DNA from: Amaranthus tricolor | Taxonomy: Eukaryota > Streptophyta > Magnoliopsida > Caryophyllales > Amaranthaceae | Direction of reading: 5' to 3' | DNA length: 64,000 nucleotides | NCBI RefSeq assembly: GCF_026212465.1 | Contig: NC_080058.1 | Location: 15,182,140-15,246,139 of the forward strand | Shown: in pieces, positions 1-10,966 of the stretch | Layout of the letters: every line of letters begins with the position of its first letter | Numbering within the stretch: position 1 is the first letter of the stretch | Program-made: the position numbers and the translations under genes | The notes under the pieces: generated by a model | Database searches by the model: none | The model's input: the letters and a program-made list of their open reading frames with translations, nothing else | Told to the model about the DNA's origin: nothing

Positions 1-606
1 TCCTGCTTGAATATTGTTCGAGTGGTTGTTGAAGTTTTGGTTTCTAGTTCCTCCTTCGTTGTAATTGTAATTGTCATATTCCTTAACACTCATATACTTC
101 CCTTGATTCAACTTATTAAATTCACTGCACTTTTGTCTTCTAATGTATTCAGGAAAGAATCGACCTCTAATAGCAACCTTAAAAGAATCCCAGTCAAAGT
201 TTGGTTGGTTACTAATGGTTTCTCCCTCAGTTTCCCACCATGTGTCGGCATCCTCACGTAGGTAAAACGTGGCTTGGTTAACCTTTTGGGTCTCAGGTGT
301 TCCATTTGCAGTAAAGATTTTCTCCATGTCACGTAGCCAATCCTCTAATAGCATAGGGTCCTCTTTTCAACAAAGATAGGGGGTTTTAAAGTGGCAATCT
401 TCTTAGCCATGACAGCTTGGGGGTCATCATGTCAATTGTTCATATTGTTAGCTTGGTTTTGCACTAGTAATCCTATGTTTTGTGACAACTGCTCAAGTAC
501 CCTCACTCTAGCTGCTAATTGTTCAGGTGTTTCGGCCACGCTATTTGCTTGTTGATGCCCGCGAGATCGATTGTAAATGTTTGGGTATTGTGTAGGCTGC
601 CTATAT
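1..606 (-). pseudogene. Ty3/gypsy gag fragment (chromovirus type), runs off the window edge
   Basis: Read on the minus strand, positions 360 to 1 encode the conserved Gag core of plant Ty3/gypsy elements (retrotransposon gag family). It begins with the motif LLEDWLRDMEKIF, followed by ADTWWETEGETI and FPEYIRRQKCSEF. Gag is the structural protein that packages element RNA into particles. Upstream, 606 to about 437 encodes a Gln/Asn-rich helical stretch (AARVRVLEQLSQNIGLL) in another frame. An in-frame TGA near 437 and a frameshift near 360 separate the two, so this copy is dead. Protease and polymerase would lie left of position 1. It belongs with the LTR at 1686-3924, which is its 5' LTR on this strand. 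Confidence 0.8.
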
Positions 607-877
607 AAGAAACTAAGTGTTTACTACTAACGTTTCCATCATGTTCATACACACTTATTCTCAATATTCAAGATTGAAAGAAAAGACAAGGAAACAATTT
701 GCACACACAACATAAAAAGACTCATGAAAATATTCATTAATAAAAATTTTCAAATAATAATCCATTGACAATAAATAAAATCAACATTGTTCAAAAATAA
801 AGACAACTAGCAAAATAATTTAAAGCTAACAAATTCCAACCTATCCCATTTTTCTAGTTAACAAGTAATCATCAAAA
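607..877. other. AT-rich spacer between gag and the upstream acidic ORF
   Basis: No coding potential is evident. It is the internal leader/spacer of the same chromovirus element. Confidence 0.5.
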
Positions 878-1426
878 TCACTTTCGAACTGGCTCTTCCT
901 CAAAATCCTCCTCAGGATCCTCCTCAGGATCTTCCACATAGTCCTCCTTAGGTTCATAGTTTTCTTTATCTTCAGATTGAATAAGTATAGGTATGGTATA
1001 GGTGTTATCATATTCCCCGTCACTCTCATCCTCGTAGTCATAGGAGCTCCCAGATTCATTACAAATCCACTTCGCCTTAGCATCGATCATCCTCTTTTCT
1101 AAATATTCTAGAGTAAGGAACCATTTCTCACTTTCATCCGCATACCTTTCCCAATTGGGTCTCCCGTTTTTAATTATGTCGTATTCTTTCTTAAGTTCGG
1201 CATAAGGGCCTACATCACTTAAAAATCGAATAAGGACATCTTCTTGCTTAAGTGGTGTGTTATAATCAGAGTTGCCATTATACTTATTTAGGTGGCAGTT
1301 CTCCATGCTTACACGGAGACGATATATATATGAGAAAATGGGTTCTCTTGCTTTCATAGAAAGGTGGTACGGTGCATCACGAAGATTTCTAACACTTTTC
1401 CTAGCAGTGCAACGGAATCGAGGCAT
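878..1426 (-). CDS. uncharacterised acidic ORF (182 aa) between the 5' LTR and gag
   Basis: I do not recognise this protein. It starts 260 bp inside the 5' LTR end and precedes gag on the same strand. The N-terminus is basic (MPRFRCTARKSVRN). The middle is mixed, with aromatic residues (EYDIIKNGRPNWERYADESEKW). The last 60 residues are strongly acidic with repeated PEEDPEEDFEEE. The frame is open for 549 bp although the downstream gag is broken. It could be an extra ORF of the element, a diverged gag N-terminus, or captured host sequence. No nucleic-acid-binding CCHC motif is visible. Functional assignment is not possible from sequence alone. Confidence 0.45.
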   Translation of the reverse strand: MPRFRCTARKSVRNLRDAPYHLSMKAREPIFSYIYRLRVSMENCHLNKYNGNSDYNTPLKQEDVLIRFLSDVGPYAELKKEYDIIKNGRPNWERYADESEKWFLTLEYLEKRMIDAKAKWICNESGSSYDYEDESDGEYDNTYTIPILIQSEDKENYEPKEDYVEDPEEDPEEDFEEEPVRK

Positions 1427-1668
1427 CTAACAAAACAACGAAAAACAATGAAAATATAATTAAAAGAAATAACACACTACTACTAAGTACTTAAAAGTAC
1501 TTCAAAACAATAAACCCATTCGTCCTCACTCTCATAATTTATTTTTATTTATAACTTACTTAAATTATTTAAAATAATTTTACCTTGTACCATTTAACCT
1601 ATTTTTAATTTAAGCCTTTATAAACTTTAAATCCTTAACAACCCTAAGATTTGACCAAAACAAACCTA

Positions 1669-1683
1669 TGCTACTTATACCAA
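1669..1683 (-). other. degenerate primer binding site (tRNA-Met type)
   Basis: Minus-strand TGGTATAAGTAGCA lies two bases inside the LTR end. It resembles the initiator tRNA-Met primer site TGGTATCAGAGCCA with several mismatches. Confidence 0.5.
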
Positions 1684-1685
1684 TT

Positions 1686-3924
1686 TGTAACACCCTCAAA
1701 ATAGGTCGAACTTTTGAAAACACTTTTAATGAAAAACATGAGCCAAAACCTACTCATGGGAGTGTTACCGCCACATCTATTTCTAATAAAATAAATGTAA
1801 GGCTTAACGACTAAAAAATAACTTAATAACTTTAAATCCAATAAAGGGTCTTACAACATAAGAAAAGCCTGAAACCCAATCTATGTCAATATAAAATTTA
1901 AATAACTTAAGGTAAAATTTAAATTGAAATACGACTCTAATAAAAGCTATGTTTCTAGGTGATCCTCACTCCACGATTTCCAAGCAATCAATAACCTGCA
2001 ACATAAGAATGCAAGAAAAACAAGGGAAAACTCCCAAAATAAGGAAATTGAGTAATTCCATCTCCATCCCGTAAAACGATTAAGTATGAAAATGATTTAA
2101 GAAAATAAAATATAATTAAATTGAAAATAATTTTAGAAAATAATATATAGCTGAGTTTCAAAAAAACAATTTGTTAAAAAAATATAAATAATATCACATA
2201 AACCAATTTATTAATTTGATATTTAATAATGACAAACACATAATCAATTTTTAATTTGAGGGAACGAGAACGTCAGTAGGCCGAGGCTTTACCCCTATAC
2301 CTACTTCATCAAGAGGTCGTCACCCTAAATAATTCAAGGCCAACAGAGTAGTCTCAGGGAACCCTAGTGTGCACACCCCTTCTACTTGGATTACAACAAA
2401 TAGAAGGAAGAACAAACATCGTATCATGTATCAGAAATAATAATACCTGTCGGCAGTTATACTAACAAAACAAGACAACCTGTTCATCATCCTTATATTT
2501 GGATCAATACTAATATAAGAGCTTCATTTCCCTCGTGTTACACTTTACGTGATTTAATATATTTTAATAATTAGTCACGTATACACAAACATATAATCAA
2601 ACATACATTAACATTTTATTTTATGATCATAGGTTTTCCCAAGAAAATATATCTCAAGAATATTCAATTGCAATATTAATATCATAATATTTTTCTCCCA
2701 AATTCAATCGCATTTAAAATCATTATTAAAATAATAATATAACTTTCATCAAAATAATAATATTATAAGTATTTCTCTTTCAATTTAAACCGTATCAAAT
2801 TTCGTTATCAAAATAATAATATAAATTTTATCAAAATAGTAATTATAAATTCAAGTTTGACAAAAATAATAGTAGATAAAATTTGAGAATATGTAAAACA
2901 TAATATCATACAAAATAATGTCATGTAAAATCATCATTCTATTTAAACACATTAATTATCACTTACCACATAATATTAATGGGATAATCCTAATTAGATG
3001 GATATTAAGAATTACCTTGTCACGCGATCCTAGACAAACGTATGTTCCTAATAATCTTTGTCTACGAATTCGCCGTCTACACGATAAAATAATATATCGC
3101 AAATTAATACCCCGATAAACCCAATCGAAATAAATAAATTAAAAGACTCGTGATTTATATTTTATAATTTATTTAAAATGACATATTTTAAAATGTAGTT
3201 AAAATTTCAAAGATTAGTAATAATAATTTTAAAAGAAAAGGACAAAATTTAAATTATAAAAGGATTATAAAAAAAGATAATATATATAAAGGTGCTACTT
3301 AGGAAATTTGGTACTGGTTACCAATACCGACGAAAAGAAATAGGGGAAAGAAGAGAGAGGAGGAGTAAGGGAGAGAGAGCGAAAGAGGGAGAAGGAAGAA
3401 GGTGCCGGCCGGCGGTGGCTCCGGTGGCCGCCGTCGCACGCGGTGGTATTCCGGTGACCGCCGTATCGCCGGAAAACTACGGTCAGAAATACGTTTTTTT
3501 TTTTTTTCCATTTTTCAAATAAAAGATGGGTGTTTTTCAATTAATAGCATAATTTTTTTTGGGTTTTGAATAAAAAAAATTTCTAACAAATAGATGAAAT
3601 TCATACCTTTAATATCAAAATCTTGTCTTTTCTTGATTAAATTTTAAGCAATTGGAAGATGGAGAAAGTAGTTTGTAGGAGAAAAAGAAAGTGTGAGTAA
3701 TAATGTGAATGAATTAAGGGTAATTGGTTTAATTTATAGTGGGTAAATGAGGTTAGTTATAAGATTTAGAGGGAGAAGTGGGAAATTATTTGTTAATGGG
3801 GAGTTATTTTATTTTATTTTATTTATTTATTTTTTAAAATTTCTGAAATTTGTTTTTATAGATTTATTATTACTATTTTATTTACTTATTATTATTTTTT
3901 TTTAAAAAAAAAGCGGATGTTACA
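1686..3924 (-). repeat. 5' LTR of the chromovirus-type gypsy element
   Basis: This segment of about 2.24 kb starts TGTAACACCC and ends GGATGTTACA on the plus strand, giving the 5'-TG...CA-3' ends expected of an LTR. It is very AT-rich, apart from a GC-rich CCGGCGG island near 3400-3475 preceded by a GA-rich run. Small ORFs here overlap on both strands and look like chance. Only one copy is in the window, so a partner LTR should lie to the left. The termini match the solo LTR at 16584-18539 and the chromovirus LTR at 46032-55680. Confidence 0.7.
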
Positions 3925-4869
3925 TTGATGGTAGAATCTTCAAGCACACTCCAATAGGGTATTTCCATCACATACCCTATAAATAACTTCCCACTTAAAT
4001 TGAGAAACCAATTCTTAATAATAATAGCTCCCTAGTTTGAGCTAAATAGTTGAACAATAGGAATAGCGGGTTTTGACGTCACTAGAGGTTTGGTGCGACT
4101 ATCCCATCGACCTCTACTAAGATCTCAACAGTCTCTACACTCCTATTAAGCTTGTCAATCTGCAAGTTTAATTCCCTCAATCTTTCATTCAACTCTGCTT
4201 CTTCTTCAACTAAAATGCCCTCATAAACTTGAAAAAACTTTTTGTGGATCAACTCCTTCATAGTCCTATAGGCTAGCTCACTTTCTCCTTCCTTTTTGTC
4301 CCAAATTTTTAATCCTTTTATCTTTGTCTAGACTGGCACGTTTACTAATGCTTTCCACGGTTCTTCCAGGTATTACTCCCCTCATGAACTCGTCTTTTTT
4401 CCTGACCCAAAATCGAAGCAAAAAAAACACAATCAGATTCAATATAATTCATGACAAAAAGATTACATCATATAACACAACTATAAATCATAAACAAATA
4501 ATTACTACATAAGCACACAAAGTCGTAAAATACCACTTGTTGTCTACCTATTTCTCTCATAACTTTCATAACACTTATTTTCTCTTATTAGACTATTTAA
4601 TTACCTTTAACACTAGATTAGAACTCGTACTCAGATACGAGTTGTAACTTCCCATAGAAACTCGGTTCGGTAAAAGAATTATATTTTTAAATAAAATAAG
4701 AAACCGAGTTAATCAACTATGTAATATTGGAACTGTACAAAAAATATTTAAAGGAAAGACTTGGTGGATCGAGTCCTACTAGAGGTATCATGGTTTTATT
4801 AAAGTTTAAGGTTTAGTAGCAAAATTTAAAATAAAATAGTATGAAGCATTAATTATCCATAAAGAAATA
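3925..4869. other. intergenic DNA with a decayed coding trace on the minus strand
   Basis: Between about 4420 and 4085 the minus strand reads, after one frameshift near 4290, as a helical Glu/Lys-rich segment containing EEEAELNERLRELNLQIDKL, a probable coiled coil, ending at a stop. I do not recognise the source. The rest (4430-4869) is AT-rich with nothing identifiable. Confidence 0.35.
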
Positions 4870-6010
4870 TGATTCAAGAGTATTAATGCCTCTTAACCCA
4901 AAACAAATGTTTGAGGAACTCTGGAAAATGGCTTGGAGCCATGAAATTTGAAATGGAGTCTATGTATGACAATCAAGTTTAGATCTTCTTTGACTTCACC
5001 AAAGGTGCTAAACCTATTGAGTTCAAGTGGATTTATAAGATAGTTACTGACATGAATGACAAAATAGTTGTCTACAAAGCACGATTGGTTACTAAAGGTT
5101 TCAAGCAAGTTCATGGTTAGACTATGATGAAACTTTTTCACTAGTAGCTATGCTTAAATCCATCAGAATTATCTTAGCAATAGCTTCGTATTATGGCTAC
5201 GAGATTTGACAAATATATGTCAAAAACGCTTTTCAAAATGGATATTTAGAAGAGGAAGTGTATATGACACAACCGGAGGGTTTTATGGATCTCGATAGCC
5301 CTAGGAAAGCATGTAAGCATTAGAAGTCCATTTAAGGACTGAAGCAAGCATTTAGAAGTTGGAATGTTCATTTTAATGAGGCAATTAAATAGTTTGGTTT
5401 TCTTTCGAAATGCGGAAGAGTCATGTGTATACAAGATTGTCAGTGGGAGTTTTGTTGTTTTCTTAGTTTTGTATGTTGATGACATATTGATTGTAGGAAA
5501 TAATGTACCAATACTTGAGTTTGTAAAGGCATGGCTAAACAATTGTTTCAATATGAAGGACCTTGGAGAGACTCAATACATTTAGGGCATAAATGGATAA
5601 ATGGGCTTAGTTAAAGGACTTATATCAATAAGGTCCTTGATAGGTTCTATATGGCAAACTCTAAGAAGGTTTTCTTCCCTTGCCTTATGGCATGTCTCTT
5701 AGCAAGGAGTAGTGTCCATCGACACCAGATGAGCTCGAGAGGATGAGTAGGATTCCATATGCTTCTGCTATTGGATCCATCATGTAAGCTATGATATGTA
5801 CTCGACCAATTATTTCGTGTACTTTGAGCATGACGAACAAATACCAATTGTGCCTTGGTAATAACCATTGGATGGAGGTCAAGAACATCTTAAAGTATCT
5901 TAACAGGATTAAGGATAAGCTCTTGGTTTTTTGAGGTATATTTGAATCATGCTTAAAGGGTTACACAATTGCTAACTTTCTTACACATGAGGTTGTTTCT
6001 GATTGTGATC
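4870..6010 (+). pseudogene. Ty1/copia reverse transcriptase remnant
   Basis: Translation in shifting plus-strand frames gives the ordered blocks of a copia polymerase: FKWIYKIVTD and YKARLVTKGFKQ (fingers), DYDETFS, VKNAFQNGYLEEEVYMTQPEGF (palm), then the catalytic YVDDILIVG box in an open segment at 5364-5585, MKDLGETQYI, and a later RIPYASAIGSIMYAM-like block near 5745-5800 before the RNase H region. Several stops (for example after QVHG) and at least three frameshifts make it non-functional. No LTR could be paired with it. The residues around the YASAIGSIMYA block resemble TAR/Tork-like plant copia elements, but the lineage is not firm. Confidence 0.8.
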
Positions 6011-8370
6011 TAGTAACTTCTTTAATCTGAAACTCTATAATTAATGTCAAGCAAACTAGAAGTGTAAATTTTATTAGGTGATTATACCTGTTAACTATAC
6101 AATCGTGTCAACAAATCCATAAGATGAATTTAGTTAGGACAGGCATCAAATCTATGATGACATAGTTTAGATATCAATTATGTGTATGAGATACATATAT
6201 AAGTTATGTTACATTTGTAGTGCTCATCAATATAATATAAGATTAATGATTATCCTTTAAAGTATTATACTTATCCTTCTAATGATGGTTTAGAATTAAA
6301 CGAAGTCCAATTATAATCTATAAAGTCTATATAGGTTGTTGGATGTAATCTAACAAATGAACCCTATAATGTGAACTAGAGAACTTAGATTATTTTAGGT
6401 TCCGAGTCAGGTAGTTGAGTTGGACTTGAATTACCTTAAATGGTTAGAATGTTCTTAATCGATGATCGTGTTCATATATTCTAGAGACATTGAAAGTCTA
6501 GTCAATCACATTAGTAGAGTTTAAATATCTCTATTGGAACATGACTCGTTTTAAGGATTAAGAACACTAATTTCATGAGAATATCTCAAATTGACTTATA
6601 AATAGAATCCTTAAACCTGAGTTTCTCACTAATTTGTGTGTGAGAATTATTGTTTGTCGATGCAGTCTAACACCATGTGTAAAGGGGACTATAAGGATTG
6701 TATTTAGAAATTTTATGAATCACATAGCGAATAGAGGAGGGACAAGATGGAATTGTCATACCCTTTTAGGGTTATTAGTTTCAAGCCACTTGAAGAGTTG
6801 GATCTGTAAAATGCATGGCCATGCTCAAATGGATCATGCAGATAATCATTTGTTATTCAGTTCATCTCATGAGTCCGAGGAACATAATCAGACCAAATAA
6901 GGATAACAGTTGTTCTTACCTTATGTTTGATTAAGGCTTAAGTTGACAAAGAAGTTGAGATTCATAACTTGTTGGAGCAAGTGGGACTTAGTGTGAAGAG
7001 TTCTATAACTCTAGTAAACTTGTTTCTTAAACAAGTGAGAGATTAAGAAATGTTTAATAATCAATTAAATACTTAGTAAGTCATTAAATGTAATTGAGTG
7101 AGTACAACAAAACGTTAATTTAGTTTATATTGAATAACGCTTATGTTTTACTGAAAACCAATAAATGTCAGAGTACTATTATTTGATAATTGTCTCGGCT
7201 TAATGTCACTAATCCTATTGGGTCACACTATATCAATTTGTGAGACCATTTTATGTTTTTGGACCTACATCAGTCTAGGTTCATTTGACTAATCTAGTTG
7301 TATTAGATTCAATATAATGATTATATTAAGTTTTGTAACCTCTACCATTATTTCTCATTAAATGATGGACTTTATGAGAACTTTTAATCCTCTTTTTAAC
7401 CAACTATTGAGTGCATTTGAAAGTCCACTTGAAATATTTCTAAAACATAAGTTCAATGCTATAAATATATAAGATCATGATGAGTAATATAAAAAAGAAA
7501 ACCATAGTTGTGAGTTATTTTCGCGGCTGATTAATTCTGCTATAAAACAAAATTTTTCCCATTGTCGGTTATATTGTTTTAAGGATTAATATCTTAGAGA
7601 GAAAGAGAGTGAGGTTGAATACAAAGTTTTATACACATAAAATCTGTTTAAGAAAGGTTCTTAAATGCCATACTAGTATATAGGGTCTTGCAAGACATTG
7701 TTGGTAGACTTCTCTAAAGGAACTTTATTTGCGGTCCTTGTCTCATGGTTATATTTTGCTAGTGGATTCACGCAACAAAGGTATCATTTCTAATCTCGAA
7801 ATTTACTTATTTCATTCATGTCAACAATTGGATCTTGGGAACTTTTTAGTTTTCAGCATGTTAAAAGGTAACAGTACTATAACCCTACAATTATGAACAC
7901 AGGAAGTATACATGTATGAGCCGTTGTGGACTAGGTTAGTTTATTTCAAACTATATTTTTAGGTCCAAATTAAGAAATAAGTACATTATCCCTCATTGAT
8001 TGCAAAGGCTTATACATAAGAAATCAAACAATGATATTTTTGGTTAGATATTTCAAAGCAGATTTTAATTTTAATATACAAATGAATTTAATAAATAAAC
8101 TAATGCTTAAACATATTCAATATAAAATCATGAAAACCGAGTCGTGTTGTACCATCTATGTTTCACGTTTTTCGTGTCTCGTGTCAAATTGTAGTGTGTC
8201 AAGCCATATCGTGAACAATGTAGTGCCATGTCATAACGGGCTTGACCACCCAAAAAAGCTATCTAGTCATTGTGTCATGTTGGACATGACCGTCTCAGAC
8301 ATTTTGAAGGTCATGAGCAAAAAAAATAAAATATGGATCTTTTAAAATCAAACATGTGCCCCATTTTATA
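6011..8370. other. non-coding DNA, probably decayed copia 3' region and LTR
   Basis: No ORF with recognisable similarity. The segment directly follows the copia polymerase remnant. The sequence near 7825-7845 (AACAATTGGATC) vaguely resembles an LTR end followed by a tRNA-Met primer site, but no second LTR copy is present. The ORFs at 6634-6900 and 8031-8345 look like chance. Confidence 0.3.
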
Positions 8371-8690
8371 AGGGTGTGTTTGAATGGAAGGAAATAGAGG
8401 GAAAGGAATGGTTAGGAATTTAGAGGGATGAGGAATCCCTTGTTTGGATAACAAAATGAAGAGGGAGTGATTTGAAGGAATTATATGGATAGTTTTGTTA
8501 AGGTATTGATCTTTCCAACGTTTCAAAAATTTAAAGGGAAAACTCTTATCATTCATTCTTTCCCTTCCATTTCCTACTAAACAAACAAGAGTTATTTCGC
8601 TTTCATTTTTCTTTCCTTCTTGTCATTTCTTCCTTTCCCCTTCCTTTCTTTTATTTTCTTCTTAAAATTGTTATCCAAACATTGAGTAAA
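8371..8690. repeat. possible MITE: purine-rich imperfect fold-back
   Basis: The left arm begins GGGTGTGTTTGAATGGAAGG and the right arm, read on the opposite strand, begins near TGTTTGGATAAC. Both arms are G/A-rich runs that can pair imperfectly. Elements of this appearance are common non-autonomous DNA transposons in plants. I could not fix the target duplication. Confidence 0.3.
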
Positions 8691-9614
8691 TGAATAAAAC
8701 ATTGTTTATCAATAAAGTAATAAAAACATAATTAAATTTCAAAATTAACCATAATTTATCACCTACAACAATAAATGCTCAATAAAACAATACTTTTTTA
8801 TTTATGAATCGTCATATTGTCTAATTTATTCATTTGATGGAACATATGAAGACTTGGATTTCGACCCTTCCAACACATTATAATGCAAGTACACAACAGG
8901 TCACAAACGCAAAGATGGACTCTTAAAACATCCTTAATCCCACATTAATCTCTCTATTTAATCTTATTGTGTTTACATTTTTCACATTTATTCTCTTTTG
9001 CTATAAATTAACCCTATCAATCTCCCAGTAAAATTGCAAAATCCCAATTACAAAAATTTCAAAATGCGTCAAACCCACATTTTAAAAATAAGATTTCCTT
9101 TAATAGGATACAATAAAGAAGGATAAACAATATCTTCACTACTTTGTAGAAAAGATGATAATTTCTTATTAGGAATACTCAAAGATAAATTTTAAGGTTT
9201 TATTTTTTAGGATTATTGTTAGTTGTTTCCTCCTTAATAGGAAGATTGTTTCTAAGTATTTTACCCGAATCCTTTATTATAAATAAAGGTTGTTCTTCAA
9301 AATTTGTAATTAACTTGAGATAAAAAAAAAACATTTAAGTCTTTTCCTCTACAAAACTTTTCTTAGAGTTGTCTTTTTATCATACTTGACTTTTAATGGC
9401 TCTTTCTTGAGTGTTTTTTTTTGCTTGATTGCAATTTTGGGGAAAATAAATTAGAGAAGTTGAGAAGGTCAGTATTTCAAAGTAAAATTGTCTCTCATAC
9501 TCGTGTGAATTTATTTTAACCACTGAAAACATAGTTGTTTACGCTTAATTTTTTGAGAAGTTAAATAGCTTTATATGGAAATAATAAACTTTAATAATAA
9601 TAATCTCCAGGTGC
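8691..9614. other. AT-rich intergenic DNA
   Basis: I see no gene, repeat pair or transposon signature here. Confidence 0.4.
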
Positions 9615-9830
9615 TACAAATTTAGAGGTGTTCATTCGGCTTATCAGGCTAATTTCGCGTTTGGTGTTTCGGATCGGTTTAAAATCGGGTCATGTGTCCA
9701 TATTGAATTTTACATTTTATTTTTGAAGTCAGGTTAAGTCTATTTTAGTTCAAAAATCGGGTTAAGTCAGGAAAATAAATCGCGAACCATGTGCCAGCCA
9801 AACCTACTTGTAGTTCAAATTAATTTTTTT
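9615..9830. repeat. decayed relative of the 56797-56980 MULE-type MITE
   Basis: The left end AGAGGTGTTCATTCGG matches the terminal repeat of the element at 56797-56980 (AGAGGTGTTCAA and AGAGGCATTCAATTCGG). The interior has the same GGGTTAAGTCAGG/ATCGGGT character. The right terminus could not be recognised. Confidence 0.35.
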
Positions 9831-9983
9831 CAAACTATCAAAAGTCGTCTAAATTGAATGAAAAATGTTCAACAAAAACTTAGACGAGACAGTTTTATTA
9901 TGGGACCGTCATTTGGACCGATCCAATTCGCGCATGTAACAACATCACATGCTTTCTCTCGTTTTTCCCATTTTCTAGGCATT

Positions 9984-10135
9984 TATCAATTTTGACCTTA
10001 AAGATGTCAATTTTGACCTTAAAGATATCAATTTCAACGTAAAGTAAAACTTAAACAGATCAATTAAAATAAAAAATTTCAATTTGGACCTATAAGTGAT
10101 TAATTTTGACGTTAAATTGATCAATTTCTACCTAA
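9984..10135 (+). repeat. degenerate minisatellite, about 20-bp unit
   Basis: Repeated variants of TCAATTTTGACCTTAAAGAT occur in a row. The first two copies are nearly identical and later ones have drifted. A related run occurs at 10563-10672 (TCAATTTTAACCTTAAATGT). The two runs are separated by unique AT-rich DNA. Confidence 0.55.
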
Positions 10136-10745
10136 ATATGATTCTGTCTTCACAATTTCAATACGAAGTTTAATAAAATGGTATTATTCTATCATTTTAT
10201 GGATGAATTTCAAACAACAAATTAATATTCAAGAAAACTATTGATAATAGTGTTAAAACATTGCACAAAATAAGTACTCTTATTCAATACATACATAATG
10301 GTTTTAATGGAATATAAGAGTACTTTTTCTCTTTAATCATCGATCAATAATAGTGATATTGCTTTTTTCCTCAATATTTTCTGTTCATAATAGACGTGAA
10401 AATAAAGTTGTTAGTGTGATGTTTGCTTACCCTGAATGAGAAGGTGGAGGAAGTTTCGAATTCGAATTACGTTTGCCAATTGATTCAATGAATGCTCTTG
10501 GGAATGACTAAGAGTTCAAGGCTTCTTTGTTCTAAAAATTTTCAATATTTATCTAAGAAGGATCAATTCAGACCTTAAAATTATTAATTATGATTAGTTA
10601 TAACTTATTAAAAAATTCAATTTTAACCTTAAATGTATCAATTATGACCTTACATAGATCAAGTACTGAGCACATATACAGAAAAATTATAATTAGGCTG
10701 ATTGGGCATCCGTCTCATATTAAGACGGTCTTGGTCCAAGACCAG

Positions 10746-10750
10746 CTGAA
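10746..10750. repeat. left target-site duplication CTGAA of the copia element
   Basis: CTGAA precedes the left LTR and recurs at 15724-15728 after the right LTR. Confidence 0.85.
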
Positions 10751-10950
10751 TGAAGGTTTAAGACAATTGATTTTAGGGTTTATGAATACTATTTTTGTAT
10801 TGATTTTCATAATTTACAGATCCAATATTTATACAAGGATTAGGGCCTAATTAAGGAAAGAAACTAAACTTGGTAAACCAGGAATTACCCTAATTACAAT
10901 GATCTAAATAAACCAACTAAATATTTTTAGAATAAATTGATATTCCTACA
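10751..10950 (-). repeat. 3' LTR of the copia element
   Basis: 200 bp, TGAAGGTTTAAG to ATTCCTACA on the plus strand. It pairs with 15536-15723. Confidence 0.92.
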
Positions 10951-10966
10951 CTCCCCCTCAAGTTAG
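10951..10966 (-). other. polypurine tract of the copia element
   Basis: Minus-strand TTGAGGGGGAG lies directly against the 3' LTR. This is the usual second-strand priming site. Confidence 0.8.

Noticed and set aside
3292..3540. GC-rich ORFs on both strands
   Set aside because: Three overlapping ORFs in a GA-rich and CCGGCGG patch of an LTR; composition-driven.
5246..5888. Minus-strand ORFs as genes
   Set aside because: They are shadows of the plus-strand copia reverse transcriptase remnant.
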